From Bacillota bacterium (GTDB lineage: Bacteria; Bacillota; Clostridia; Acetivibrionales; DTU013), in contig JAEYOM010000075.1 in the NCBI GenBank assembly GCA_023411715.1, positions 1-23,680 of the forward strand: a stretch of DNA of 23,680 bases. The letters run 5' to 3'. Positions 15,499-22,765 of the stretch are shown here, piece after piece (positions within the stretch are counted from its first letter, which is position 1; every line of letters begins with the position of its first letter). The position numbers and the translations under genes were made by a program. A model generated the notes under the pieces. It ran no database searches. It had not been told where the DNA came from and saw only the letters and a list, made by a program, of their open reading frames with translations.

Positions 15499-16407
15499 AT
15501 GAATACAGAAATAGGAAAGCTTGAAAAAAATAACGTCAAAAACAGGGTTAATGCTGATCCCGAAATAAACGCATATATATATAGGAATAAACTTAAAGCC
15601 TACCTGCTCAATTTCGCTGTGCTGGTCATAGCGCTCGTTCAACTGTTCCCGCTTGTCTGGCTGCTGTTTTTCTCACTGAAGGACAACAGCGAGATCTTCG
15701 GAGAAAACATAATAGGAATTCCGCGCCGCTTCCTCTGGCAGAACTATGCGGATGCATTGTCCCAGGGCAATGTCGGGCGGTACCTGCTAAACAGCATACT
15801 GGTCACGGGGCTTACGATAATTTTCTCAGATATCCTTGCCGTATGTGCATCCTATGCTATCGCCAGGATGAGATGGAAGCTTCGAAGGGCGACAATGGTC
15901 CTTTTCCTGACGGGGCTCATGGTTCCGCTGCACGCAGCCTTGCTGCCCCTGTTCCTGATATTGAAAAACCTGAAACTGTACAATACGATCTGGGCGCTGA
16001 TAGTGCCCTATACCGCATTTGCACTGTCCATGGGTATATTCATATTCGTTGGCTTCATGCAGAGCCTGCCAAAAGAACTGGAGGAATCGGCGCTTATCGA
16101 CGGCTGCTCGATCTACCGCGCGTTTTTCAGCATCATACTACCCCTCGTCAAGCCAGCGATAGCCACAGTGTCCATATTCACCTACCTGTCGGCCTGGAAT
16201 GAGCTCATGTTTGCCATACAGTTCGTCAGCAAGCCCGAGTATAAGACGCTCACGGTCGGGATAATGGCTATGGTCGGACAATACTCCACCAACTGGGGCC
16301 CGATAGGAGCCGGACTGGTCATAGCGACGATACCCACTCTCGTCATATATATACTGATGAGCAACCAGGTGCAGAAGAGCTTCATTACCGGCGCGGTAAA
16401 GGGGTGA
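15499..16407 (+). CDS. Sugar ABC transporter permease, MalG/UgpE type
   Basis: About 302 residues, six membrane helices. The EAA loop is EESALIDGCSIYRAFFSIIL (about 195-214), followed by PLVKPAIATVSIFTYLSAWNE, diagnostic of MalG-type permeases. I prefer the ATG at 15499 over one at 15478, because AAGGAAGGA lies 5-6 bases upstream of it. The extra N-terminal stretch (about 25 charged residues before the first helix) is somewhat long but normal. It pairs with the MalF-type permease just upstream. The operon seems to end here: the next gene has its own promoter. Confidence 0.95.
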   Translation: MNTEIGKLEKNNVKNRVNADPEINAYIYRNKLKAYLLNFAVLVIALVQLFPLVWLLFFSLKDNSEIFGENIIGIPRRFLWQNYADALSQGNVGRYLLNSILVTGLTIIFSDILAVCASYAIARMRWKLRRATMVLFLTGLMVPLHAALLPLFLILKNLKLYNTIWALIVPYTAFALSMGIFIFVGFMQSLPKELEESALIDGCSIYRAFFSIILPLVKPAIATVSIFTYLSAWNELMFAIQFVSKPEYKTLTVGIMAMVGQYSTNWGPIGAGLVIATIPTLVIYILMSNQVQKSFITGAVKG

Positions 16408-16414
16408 AATCATA

Positions 16415-16443
16415 TTGACGGTATGGCTTGGGTATGGTAATGT
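16415..16443 (+). promoter_or_regulatory. Promoter of the SagB-type gene
   Basis: TTGACG (16415-16420), a 17-bp spacer, then TAATGT (16438-16443) preceded by TGG (extended -10). The expected start is near 16450, about 30 bp before the ATG. It suggests independent transcription from the sugar-uptake operon. Confidence 0.6.
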
Positions 16444-16480
16444 AAAAAATGGCATATTAAAACAGTAAAGGATTAATTGT

Positions 16481-17218
16481 ATGAATGGTATAGGAAACGA
16501 ATTCATCGAAAAAACCAAATACAAGTACGAAGAGCAGTCTGCTCAAGCCCGAGGCCTGCCGCAGCCGCCGCTGGAGATGGGATACGATTTGTCAAAGCCG
16601 CTTATTGCCCTGCCGAAACCCGACAATTCAAAGTACGGCAAGGTTTCCCTTATAGATGTCATTAATAACAGGCGCAGTGTCCGGCAGTATTCGGAAAGGA
16701 GCTTGTCTCCCGAAGAGCTTTCGTACCTGCTTTGGTGTACGCAGGGCGTCAAAAAGGTCAATTCCGATAAACATACATTCAGGACCGTCCCCTCAGCCGG
16801 AGCGAGGCACGCATTCGAGACATATCTGCTGATAAATAAGGTGGAAGGACTGAAGCCCGGATTATACCGGTATCTTGCTCTGGAACACAAGCTAATGGAA
16901 ATAAACGTTGAACCGGGTATGGCCGATGAAATAGTCGCGGGCTGCCTGGGTCAGGGCTTTGTAGGCTTAAGCGCCGTTACGTTTATATGGGCGGCCGATG
17001 TAAAAAGGATGAAATGGCGTTACGAAGAGCGCGGATACAGGTATCTGCATCTTGACGCAGGACATGTCTGCCAGAACTTATACCTGGCTGCCGAGTCTAT
17101 AGATTGCGGCGCATGCGCCATAGCAGCATTCGAAGATGATCTTATCAACTCCACGCTTGGTCTGGATGGAAAAGAGCAGTTCGTTATCTATGTGGCCACC
17201 GCCGGGAAAAAGCAGTAA
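16481..17218 (+). CDS. SagB/ThcOx-type nitroreductase-family oxidoreductase
   Basis: 245 residues. It has the FMN-binding start RRSVRQYSE (residues 64-72), the SagB hallmark PSAGARHAFETYLLI, then GLYRYLALEHKL and LDAGHVCQNLYLAAES. These mark the SagB-type dehydrogenase branch of the nitroreductase superfamily. In azole-peptide and cyanobactin pathways such enzymes oxidise azolines to azoles with FMN. No cyclodehydratase (SagC/SagD), precursor peptide or exporter is seen within the window, so this is a stand-alone member whose substrate is unknown. The ribosome site AAAGGA precedes the ATG. It is convergent with the next gene, with only 64 bp between the stops and no clear terminator in the gap. 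Confidence 0.88.
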   Translation: MNGIGNEFIEKTKYKYEEQSAQARGLPQPPLEMGYDLSKPLIALPKPDNSKYGKVSLIDVINNRRSVRQYSERSLSPEELSYLLWCTQGVKKVNSDKHTFRTVPSAGARHAFETYLLINKVEGLKPGLYRYLALEHKLMEINVEPGMADEIVAGCLGQGFVGLSAVTFIWAADVKRMKWRYEERGYRYLHLDAGHVCQNLYLAAESIDCGACAIAAFEDDLINSTLGLDGKEQFVIYVATAGKKQ

Positions 17219-17282
17219 AAGCGGTTGCAATCATCACAGGCTTCATTGTGAGACTGCTCAGGCTCAGGCCAAAGCCCCTGTT

Positions 17283-19829
17283 TTACCTGCATAGCAGCCT
17301 TTGGCTCACTATATCCGACAGTACCTCCATCCCGTCCGTTTTGGCGATGTGGATCACCTCCGAATACCGGGTACTGTCGGGAAGTATCGAAGCCAGAATA
17401 TTCTCCCTGCTCAATATATACTCCGGGTGATAAACTACATTTTCTTTGCCTTCGAAAATCGCGGCATAAAAGATCCCGGTCTCCACAAGGTCTTGGAAGA
17501 AGTGGCTGCCATATGACAGCTCCGGCATGAACCCTTCCTGCGAGGACACCTCGCATATCACCGGCATGTTGCAAAGCTCGGTAAAATGTACGGGCACACC
17601 CAGGGATGGGGTCGTCGTTCCCCATCTGCCCGGCCCCGTCAGCATGGCATTCTTTCCTTTCAATGCCTGGTTGATCCTTCCAATAAGTCTGGCGACAGCG
17701 TATTTCGACTGGTTATCCAGCCTGAAATACGCCTGCGGTTTAACGAAGACCACATAATCGACGGGCATGCGGACGTTCCCTCCTATGAAGTTTCCGCGCG
17801 AATAGAAGAAGCAATCCTGAACATTCTCTATCGAAGGTATTTCTATGGATTTTCCCAGCCCCATGGTCTGCAGAGGCCGGCATTGCAAAAGATTCACCTT
17901 GTACCCCCCGTTTTTTGTAAAATTGACTGTGAATTCAATGTCTACGGGATATTCATATGCTTTGGACAAGAGAGCGAGCATTTCCCTCATAAGACGCGGA
18001 AAACCCGTATCCTTGAGCATTGTTTTGAAATCGGCGATATAAGGCGTCTTTATATTGGAATACCCTTTCTGGCTCAGATAATTGATGGTTTCGTAATCGA
18101 CACTGGCGAACAGGTCTTTATCAGCCTTAAGGTCACGTGCAAGGATATCCTCGATGCTCCTGCTCGTTAATTCATTTTCTTCCAGGGAGAGCAGATCGAC
18201 AAAATGCTGGGAGAATTTATTACGGTCGCCGTAATTGACTAAAGGCAGCCGCATGGGATCGTCCAGCGTCACGATCCTGGCATAGTCCTCCGTGGTCCTG
18301 TCTACCGCCCTGGTTCCAAGGCCGAGGACAAGACGGAGGACCCCGGCATCCATATCGATATCCTTATCCCACAGATAAATATTCTTGGAATTCCCCACTC
18401 CTGCCGCATGCGGGAAGTAGCATTCCCCGTAGTAATCCCCTGAGACCCTCTGCACCAGAATAGCCATCTGCTCATCCTTATCAAGCAGGCCTCTGTTAAC
18501 ACGATAAGCGAGGGCATCCTCGTTCATCGTGCTCGCATATACAGTGCGCACGGCTTGTTCGAACGCCCTGTAGCGTTCCTCGGGAGTACCCTGGTTTACA
18601 CAGAATATACTTTCATATTTGCCTGCAAAAGCATTGCCGAAATTATCCTCGAGAAGAGAGCTCGAACGTACGATTATCGGGGACTGGCCGAAATACTCCA
18701 GCATTTGCACGAACCTGTCCTGGATGTTACCGGGGAATTCACCGCGCAGGAGCTTCTCCTTCAATTCCTGAGCGTACCTGAAATATCCTTCCTCTGTCTT
18801 TTGCCTGGTGCGCAGCTCCCACCAGCCGTTTTGCACGATATAGGTATAGAATACGTCCGACCCGATATAGTAGGAATCATGAGGCTCCAAAAAGGGTATG
18901 AACCTGTCTTTGCCCTCCTTTTCCAGAATCTTTCGCGCTAAAAGCATGCCAACGCTTTTTCCCCCGATAAAACCCGCCCCGATCTCTCTGGCGGCTATCT
19001 TCAGGATGTCCTTCAAGGTAAAGCAGCGGTCGCATAGTTCAAACATCCTTGATTCGCTGCCGATCAGCATGGACATAAGCATGCGCTTGACCTTGTTCTG
19101 TTCAGCCTGGGATTTGTTCAGCGCTTTCTTCGCTTTTTCAAAAACGACGTCCCAATGGTCCAGACGTTCCTCACCGCGGCTGATACTTGAGAACAACTCG
19201 GCAGTCTCGGAGCTGGCCGTTATAACAACGGCCTCCTGGCCCTGAATAAGGTGCGGGAAGAACATAGTCGAGGAATAGCGCTGCCAAACCTTAAGGGGAT
19301 GAATGTAGTATTTTGAGTTCACCTGATAGAGGTCGAGCAGTATTTGGGTCGTTTCACGTATGCCCGCTATGGTGCTGTTGGTGTGGACATTGCGGATTAT
19401 AGCGAAATAGGCTATCGTGTCAAGGGTAAACAGCAAAGGACAGGTGACCTTGAAAAAGTTTCCGATCATTAAGTCAGACTTCCAATATTCCAGCAAATCG
19501 GTCAGGCAGTCAAAAACATAAAATACCCTTCTGCCCTCCTGCTCGACCATCTGATGAACAGCTATCGCAAAGCTTTCGAACCCCTTTCGGGCATCGATTT
19601 CATATATCTTGACATGCGGACCTTCCCGGAGCAATGGCGCGTGTTTTCCGAAACGTACGTAGATCAGCTTTCTTTCGTTGGACTGAGCCTGGGCGGCATA
19701 GGGGTCGACCATTATCCTGTAGTCGTCCGTGGAATCGACCTGCCATACGACGTTATCGCCAAGCCGAAGATAATCGATCATCTGATCGAAGCCTTTCAGT
19801 CCCGAAGACACCTTATCGTGTATTCCCAT
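17283..19829 (-). CDS. KaiC-like / PEP synthase-type ATP-grasp protein of unknown function
   Basis: 848 residues from the ATG at 19829, chosen because AGGAGGAGG ends about 8 bases upstream; an in-frame GTG at 19838 lies against the ribosome site. Numbering below counts from the GTG (subtract 3 for the ATG). Residues 1-240 resemble a KaiC/RecA fold (SSGLKGFDQM, LRLGDNVVWQVDS, RRVFYVFDCLTDLLEYW), but no Walker A GKT is seen. Residues about 285-660 match the PPDK/PEP synthase nucleotide-binding domain: GGKSVGML (292-299), SPIIVRSSSLLED (386-398), Glu635 in IEFTVN, and LLQCRPL (650-656). The last 190 residues contain DYVVFVKPQAYFRL, GPGRWGT (735-741) and ELSYGSHFFQDL and are unassigned. The phosphohistidine swivel domain and PEP barrel are absent, so it cannot be a complete PEP synthase. 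Related proteins exist in Clostridia, but I know of no established function. Confidence 0.8.
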   Translation of the reverse strand: MGIHDKVSSGLKGFDQMIDYLRLGDNVVWQVDSTDDYRIMVDPYAAQAQSNERKLIYVRFGKHAPLLREGPHVKIYEIDARKGFESFAIAVHQMVEQEGRRVFYVFDCLTDLLEYWKSDLMIGNFFKVTCPLLFTLDTIAYFAIIRNVHTNSTIAGIRETTQILLDLYQVNSKYYIHPLKVWQRYSSTMFFPHLIQGQEAVVITASSETAELFSSISRGEERLDHWDVVFEKAKKALNKSQAEQNKVKRMLMSMLIGSESRMFELCDRCFTLKDILKIAAREIGAGFIGGKSVGMLLARKILEKEGKDRFIPFLEPHDSYYIGSDVFYTYIVQNGWWELRTRQKTEEGYFRYAQELKEKLLRGEFPGNIQDRFVQMLEYFGQSPIIVRSSSLLEDNFGNAFAGKYESIFCVNQGTPEERYRAFEQAVRTVYASTMNEDALAYRVNRGLLDKDEQMAILVQRVSGDYYGECYFPHAAGVGNSKNIYLWDKDIDMDAGVLRLVLGLGTRAVDRTTEDYARIVTLDDPMRLPLVNYGDRNKFSQHFVDLLSLEENELTSRSIEDILARDLKADKDLFASVDYETINYLSQKGYSNIKTPYIADFKTMLKDTGFPRLMREMLALLSKAYEYPVDIEFTVNFTKNGGYKVNLLQCRPLQTMGLGKSIEIPSIENVQDCFFYSRGNFIGGNVRMPVDYVVFVKPQAYFRLDNQSKYAVARLIGRINQALKGKNAMLTGPGRWGTTTPSLGVPVHFTELCNMPVICEVSSQEGFMPELSYGSHFFQDLVETGIFYAAIFEGKENVVYHPEYILSRENILASILPDSTRYSEVIHIAKTDGMEVLSDIVSQRLLCR

Positions 19830-19977
19830 TTCGGGCACCTCCTCCTAAAAGCAAAAATCGGCACTATACCGTTTTATATGAAAAACGCTCATCAATTCAA
19901 AAGCCCACAGGCTCAGTATCGATGAACGCCATCGTCCATTGTTTGCGAACGCTATTCAATTTGCAAGTTTCTCCTGT

Positions 19978-20007
19978 ATTATATGCAAATTATCTCAAGA
20001 TGTACAA
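19978..20007 (-). promoter_or_regulatory. Promoter of the KaiC-like/ATP-grasp gene
   Basis: On the minus strand, TTGTAC (20007-20002) and TATAAT (19983-19978) are 18 bp apart. The -10 is a perfect consensus. The start would fall near 19971, giving a leader of about 140 bases before the ATG. Confidence 0.6.
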
Positions 20008-20025
20008 TATTACTGTTCATTGTAC
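20002..20025. promoter_or_regulatory. Inverted repeat over the -35 of the ATP-grasp gene promoter
   Basis: GTACAAT (20002-20008) and ATTGTAC (20019-20025) form a perfect 7-bp inverted repeat with a 10-bp spacer. The left arm coincides with the minus-strand -35 hexamer. This geometry fits a dimeric repressor or activator site. Confidence 0.45.
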
Positions 20026-20130
20026 GCGTCATTAAGGCTCTTTATACTTTATAATATATCTCGGTCAAAAGAAAAATGCAATGTTGGCATTAAAAATATT
20101 CAAGAAATTTAAAAAATTCTATAAATATTA

Positions 20131-20160
20131 TTGACAACGTCAGCAGGGCAGTTATATAAT
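20131..20160 (+). promoter_or_regulatory. Strong sigma-A promoter of glnN
   Basis: TTGACA (20131-20136) and TATAAT (20155-20160) are both perfect consensus hexamers, 18 bp apart. The start is expected near 20167, only a few bases before the leader hairpin. Confidence 0.85.
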
Positions 20161-20173
20161 AAATCAGGAAATC

Positions 20174-20224
20174 AACAGCAAGGGCGCTGTAGGTAAAACC
20201 TACGGCGCTTTTTGCTGTTTTTTT
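20174..20224 (+). terminator. Leader terminator-like hairpin upstream of glnN (possible attenuator)
   Basis: GCGCTGTAGGT (20184-20194) pairs with ACCTACGGCGC (20198-20208) with one G-U over an AAA loop. The outer arms AACAGCAA (20174-20181) and TTGCTGTT (20212-20219) extend the stem to about 20 pairs, and a T-run of eight or more ends it. This is a textbook intrinsic terminator inside the first 60 bases of the transcript and 35 bases before the glnN ATG. It implies either regulated read-through or a short RNA. Confidence 0.75.
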
Positions 20225-20258
20225 ATTTTTCAGATTTTTGAGAAAGTGAGGCAACAAT

Positions 20259-22346
20259 ATGAGTAAAGTACCTGAAATTTTCGGAAGTATGGTATTTTGT
20301 GATCAAGTAATGAAGGAACGCCTGCCTAAGAATACTTACAAAGCGATGAGGAAAACCATAGAAAACGGTCAGCCTCTTGACCGCGGCGTTGCAGATATCG
20401 TAGCGAGCGCCATGAAGGACTGGGCTATAGAAAAAGGGGCTACCCATTTTACCCATTGGTTCCAGCCCATGACCGGAATCACTGCGGAAAAGCACGATAG
20501 CTTCATTTCCCCGACCCCCGACGGCAACGTTATTATGGAGTTTTCGGGCAAGGAACTGATCAAAGGCGAACCTGATGCCTCAAGCTTTCCTTCCGGCGGT
20601 CTTAGGGCTACCTTTGAGGCCAGGGGCTACACCGCATGGGATCCTACTTCATATGCATTCATAAAGGATGGGACACTGTGCATTCCGACAGCTTTCTGCT
20701 CCTACAGCGGAGAAGCTCTGGATAAAAAAACGCCGCTCCTGCGTTCAATGGAGGCAGTAAATTCCCAGGCGCTGCGTATCCTGAAGCTCTTCGGCAACAC
20801 AGCGACCCGCGTAAATTCAACCGTCGGACCTGAACAGGAATATTTCCTTATTAATAAGGATCTGGCCGACAAACGCAAAGACATCGTATATACCGGAAGG
20901 ACTCTCTTCGGTGCCAAACCACCCAAAGGCCAGGAACTGGAGGATCATTACTTCGGAGCTATCAAGCCCCGTGTATCTGCCTACATGAAGGAACTCGACG
21001 AGGAATTGTGGAAGCTCGGCATCCTCGCCAAAACCAAGCACAACGAGGTTGCTCCTTCACAGCACGAACTGGCTCCTATCTTCTCTACGACAAATATAGC
21101 TACTGATCATAACCAGCTTACAATGGAGCTGATGAAAAAAGTTGCCGCAAATCACGGTCTGTGCTGCTTACTGCATGAAAAACCTTTTGCGGGTATCAAT
21201 GGCAGCGGCAAGCACAACAACTGGTCGCTTTCCACTAACACAGGCATGAATCTGCTCGAACCCGGAGATTCACCGGAACAGAACGCTCAGTTCCTCTTAT
21301 TTCTGGCTGCGATCATTAAGGCCGTGGATGATTACCAGGATCTGCTCAGGGTATCAGTAGCGAGCGCGGCAAACGACCATCGTCTGGGCGCCAATGAAGC
21401 GCCGCCGGCTATCGTATCCATTTTCCTGGGCGACGAGCTCACAAGTATTCTGGAATCGATCGAGAACGGCAGTGTATATGATCCAAGGGCAAAAACCGAA
21501 ATGAAGATCGGCGTAGACATACTGCCAAGCTTCCCCAAGGACAGCACCGACAGGAACCGTACTTCCCCGTTCGCCTTCACCGGAAACAAGTTCGAGTTCC
21601 GTATGCTTGGATCGGCTTTCTCGATCGCAGGACCGAATATCGTCCTCAATGCCATCGTGGCAGAGGAGCTTTCACAGTTTGCTGAAAAACTGGAATCCGC
21701 AGAGGATTTCACCAAGACCTTGAACTCCTTGATCAAAAAGACCATCACCGAACACAAGCGTATCGTTTTCAACGGCAACAACTATGCAGAGGAATGGGTC
21801 AAGGAAGCCGAAAAGCGCGGTCTGCTGAATTTAAAGACCACAGTTGACGCTCTGCCCTACTTCGTCAGTGAAAAGAACGTTAAGCTCTTCACCAGGCACA
21901 AGATATTTACCGAACATGAAATTCATTCAAGGTTTGAAATCCAGATGGAGAGCTATTGCAAGACTATAAACATCGAAGCTCTTACCATGCTGGACATGGT
22001 AAAAAAGGATATCATCCCGGCGGTCAGCAGCTATCTTAAGGACCTCAGTGAAACTGCAATTTCCAAAAAGGCCGTTTCGAACGAGATCAGCTGCGAGCTG
22101 GAGAAGGGCATCATATCGCAGCTGTCCACCCTCTCCGCTATTCTTTACAAGAAGGCCGGAAAGCTGGAAGAGGGCCTCATAGGCGTAAAATATCAGGATG
22201 CCATGCCGGCTCAGGGTGAATATTACAGAGATGTCATCGTACCGACTATGGAAGAGCTCCGTGAGGCGGCAGACAGCATCGAAGCACTGGTGGGAGAAAA
22301 GTACTGGCCCTACCCGACATACGGAAAACTACTCTTCAGTGTTTGA
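20259..22346 (+). CDS. glnN: Glutamine synthetase type III
   Basis: 695 residues, the normal length for GSIII. It makes glutamine from glutamate, ammonia and ATP in the cytoplasm, as a dodecamer unlike GSI in subunit size. The N-terminal domain begins MSKVPEIFGSMVFCDQVMKE and includes THFTHWFQPMTG and EKHDSF. The catalytic region holds PEQEYFLI, KHNEVAPSQHELAPIFSTTN and GSGKHNNWSL (together about residues 185-325), carrying metal- and ATP-binding residues. The C-terminal GSIII domain follows to YWPYPTYGKLLFSV. It has a strong promoter and a terminator-like hairpin in its leader, so expression is probably controlled by read-through. It is transcribed away from the ATP-grasp gene and seems monocistronic: a hairpin element and a new promoter follow. 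Confidence 0.97.
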   Translation: MSKVPEIFGSMVFCDQVMKERLPKNTYKAMRKTIENGQPLDRGVADIVASAMKDWAIEKGATHFTHWFQPMTGITAEKHDSFISPTPDGNVIMEFSGKELIKGEPDASSFPSGGLRATFEARGYTAWDPTSYAFIKDGTLCIPTAFCSYSGEALDKKTPLLRSMEAVNSQALRILKLFGNTATRVNSTVGPEQEYFLINKDLADKRKDIVYTGRTLFGAKPPKGQELEDHYFGAIKPRVSAYMKELDEELWKLGILAKTKHNEVAPSQHELAPIFSTTNIATDHNQLTMELMKKVAANHGLCCLLHEKPFAGINGSGKHNNWSLSTNTGMNLLEPGDSPEQNAQFLLFLAAIIKAVDDYQDLLRVSVASAANDHRLGANEAPPAIVSIFLGDELTSILESIENGSVYDPRAKTEMKIGVDILPSFPKDSTDRNRTSPFAFTGNKFEFRMLGSAFSIAGPNIVLNAIVAEELSQFAEKLESAEDFTKTLNSLIKKTITEHKRIVFNGNNYAEEWVKEAEKRGLLNLKTTVDALPYFVSEKNVKLFTRHKIFTEHEIHSRFEIQMESYCKTINIEALTMLDMVKKDIIPAVSSYLKDLSETAISKKAVSNEISCELEKGIISQLSTLSAILYKKAGKLEEGLIGVKYQDAMPAQGEYYRDVIVPTMEELREAADSIEALVGEKYWPYPTYGKLLFSV

Positions 22347-22360
22347 TGCGCAAAACAGAC

Positions 22361-22401
22361 GAAACAGAGGGATGGAAACAGAGGGACGGCTCTTTTGTTC
22401 C
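22361..22401. repeat. 14-bp tandem repeat and REP-like hairpin after glnN
   Basis: GAAACAGAGGGATG (22361-22374) is followed at once by GAAACAGAGGGACG (22375-22388). The second copy plus CTCTTTTGTTCC can fold: GGAA..CA..GAG, loop GGACGG, CTC..TTG..TTCC. Elements of the type CAGAGGGACGG(T/C)TCTTTTG recur in clostridial genomes as I recall, and may be REP-like. The GAG/CTC stem followed by TTTT may also end glnN transcription. Confidence 0.5.
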
Positions 22402-22419
22402 GATGATGTCTGTTGAGTG

Positions 22420-22447
22420 TTGACAAAGAATATTTTTTGGTTATAAT
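22420..22447 (+). promoter_or_regulatory. Promoter of the aspS T-box transcript
   Basis: TTGACA (22420-22425) and TATAAT (22442-22447), both perfect, are 16 bp apart. The predicted start near 22454 is about 15 bases before the first paired bases of the T-box leader. Confidence 0.85.
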
Positions 22448-22453
22448 AGATTT

Positions 22454-22719
22454 AATATCGAAAGAAAGACTGTGAAGGGAAGAGTAATCAGTGTCCTGGA
22501 TCCAGAGAGCCGGGGTTTAGGTGGAAGCCCGGTGCGAGGACTTTGAATGAAGAACATCCCGGAGTCGCTGACCGAAAGTGATACGAGTAGGCTCAGCAGT
22601 GAGCGGAACTTTAGACCGCAAACCATAGTGTTAATGAGTGGGCTTGTCTTGAGCCTATTTGGGTGGTACCGCGGAAGCAGAGCCTTTCGTCCCAATAAAA
22701 GGGATGATGGGCTCTTTTT
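22454..22719 (+). promoter_or_regulatory. T-box riboswitch leader of aspS
   Basis: The leader has a full T-box architecture. Stem I closes with GACT/AGTC (22468/22563) and GGGA/TCCC (22477/22557). The specifier loop has AGTA (22483-22486) on one side and GAAGAACA (22549-22556) on the other. The upper stem is GTCCT/AGGAC with the AGAGAG bulge (22504-22509) and the CCGGG/CCCGG hairpin with GGTGGAAG. The T-box is GGGTGGTACCGCGG (22661-22674), with TGGT pairing to the free tRNA end. The terminator is AGAGCC..TCCC / GGGA..GGCTCT and a T-run (22679-22719). Uncharged tRNA would favour the antiterminator and aspS expression. The position next to the closing TCCC reads AAC (22553-22555, Asn), overlapped by GAA (22552-22554, Glu). 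The only nearby GAC (Asp) is base-paired in the stem. Confidence 0.93.
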
Positions 22720-22765
22720 ATATCATCTCCCGAATGACAATACTAATCATGAGCGGAGGAGTGTT

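Larger units (their letters stand above)
19830..20258. other. Divergent regulatory region between the ATP-grasp gene and glnN
   Basis: About 430 bp without a credible protein gene. From left to right it holds the ribosome site of the minus-strand gene, its promoter (19978-20007), an inverted repeat around that promoter's -35 (20002-20025), an AT-rich stretch, the glnN promoter (20131-20160), a leader hairpin (20174-20224), and the glnN ribosome site GTGAGG. Confidence 0.7.

Noticed and set aside
17219..17282. Bidirectional terminator between the convergent genes
   Set aside because: No stem with a T-run could be drawn in either direction in this 64-bp gap.
22441..22695. 84-codon minus-strand open frame
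   Set aside because: Lies wholly within the structured T-box leader, which explains the sequence.
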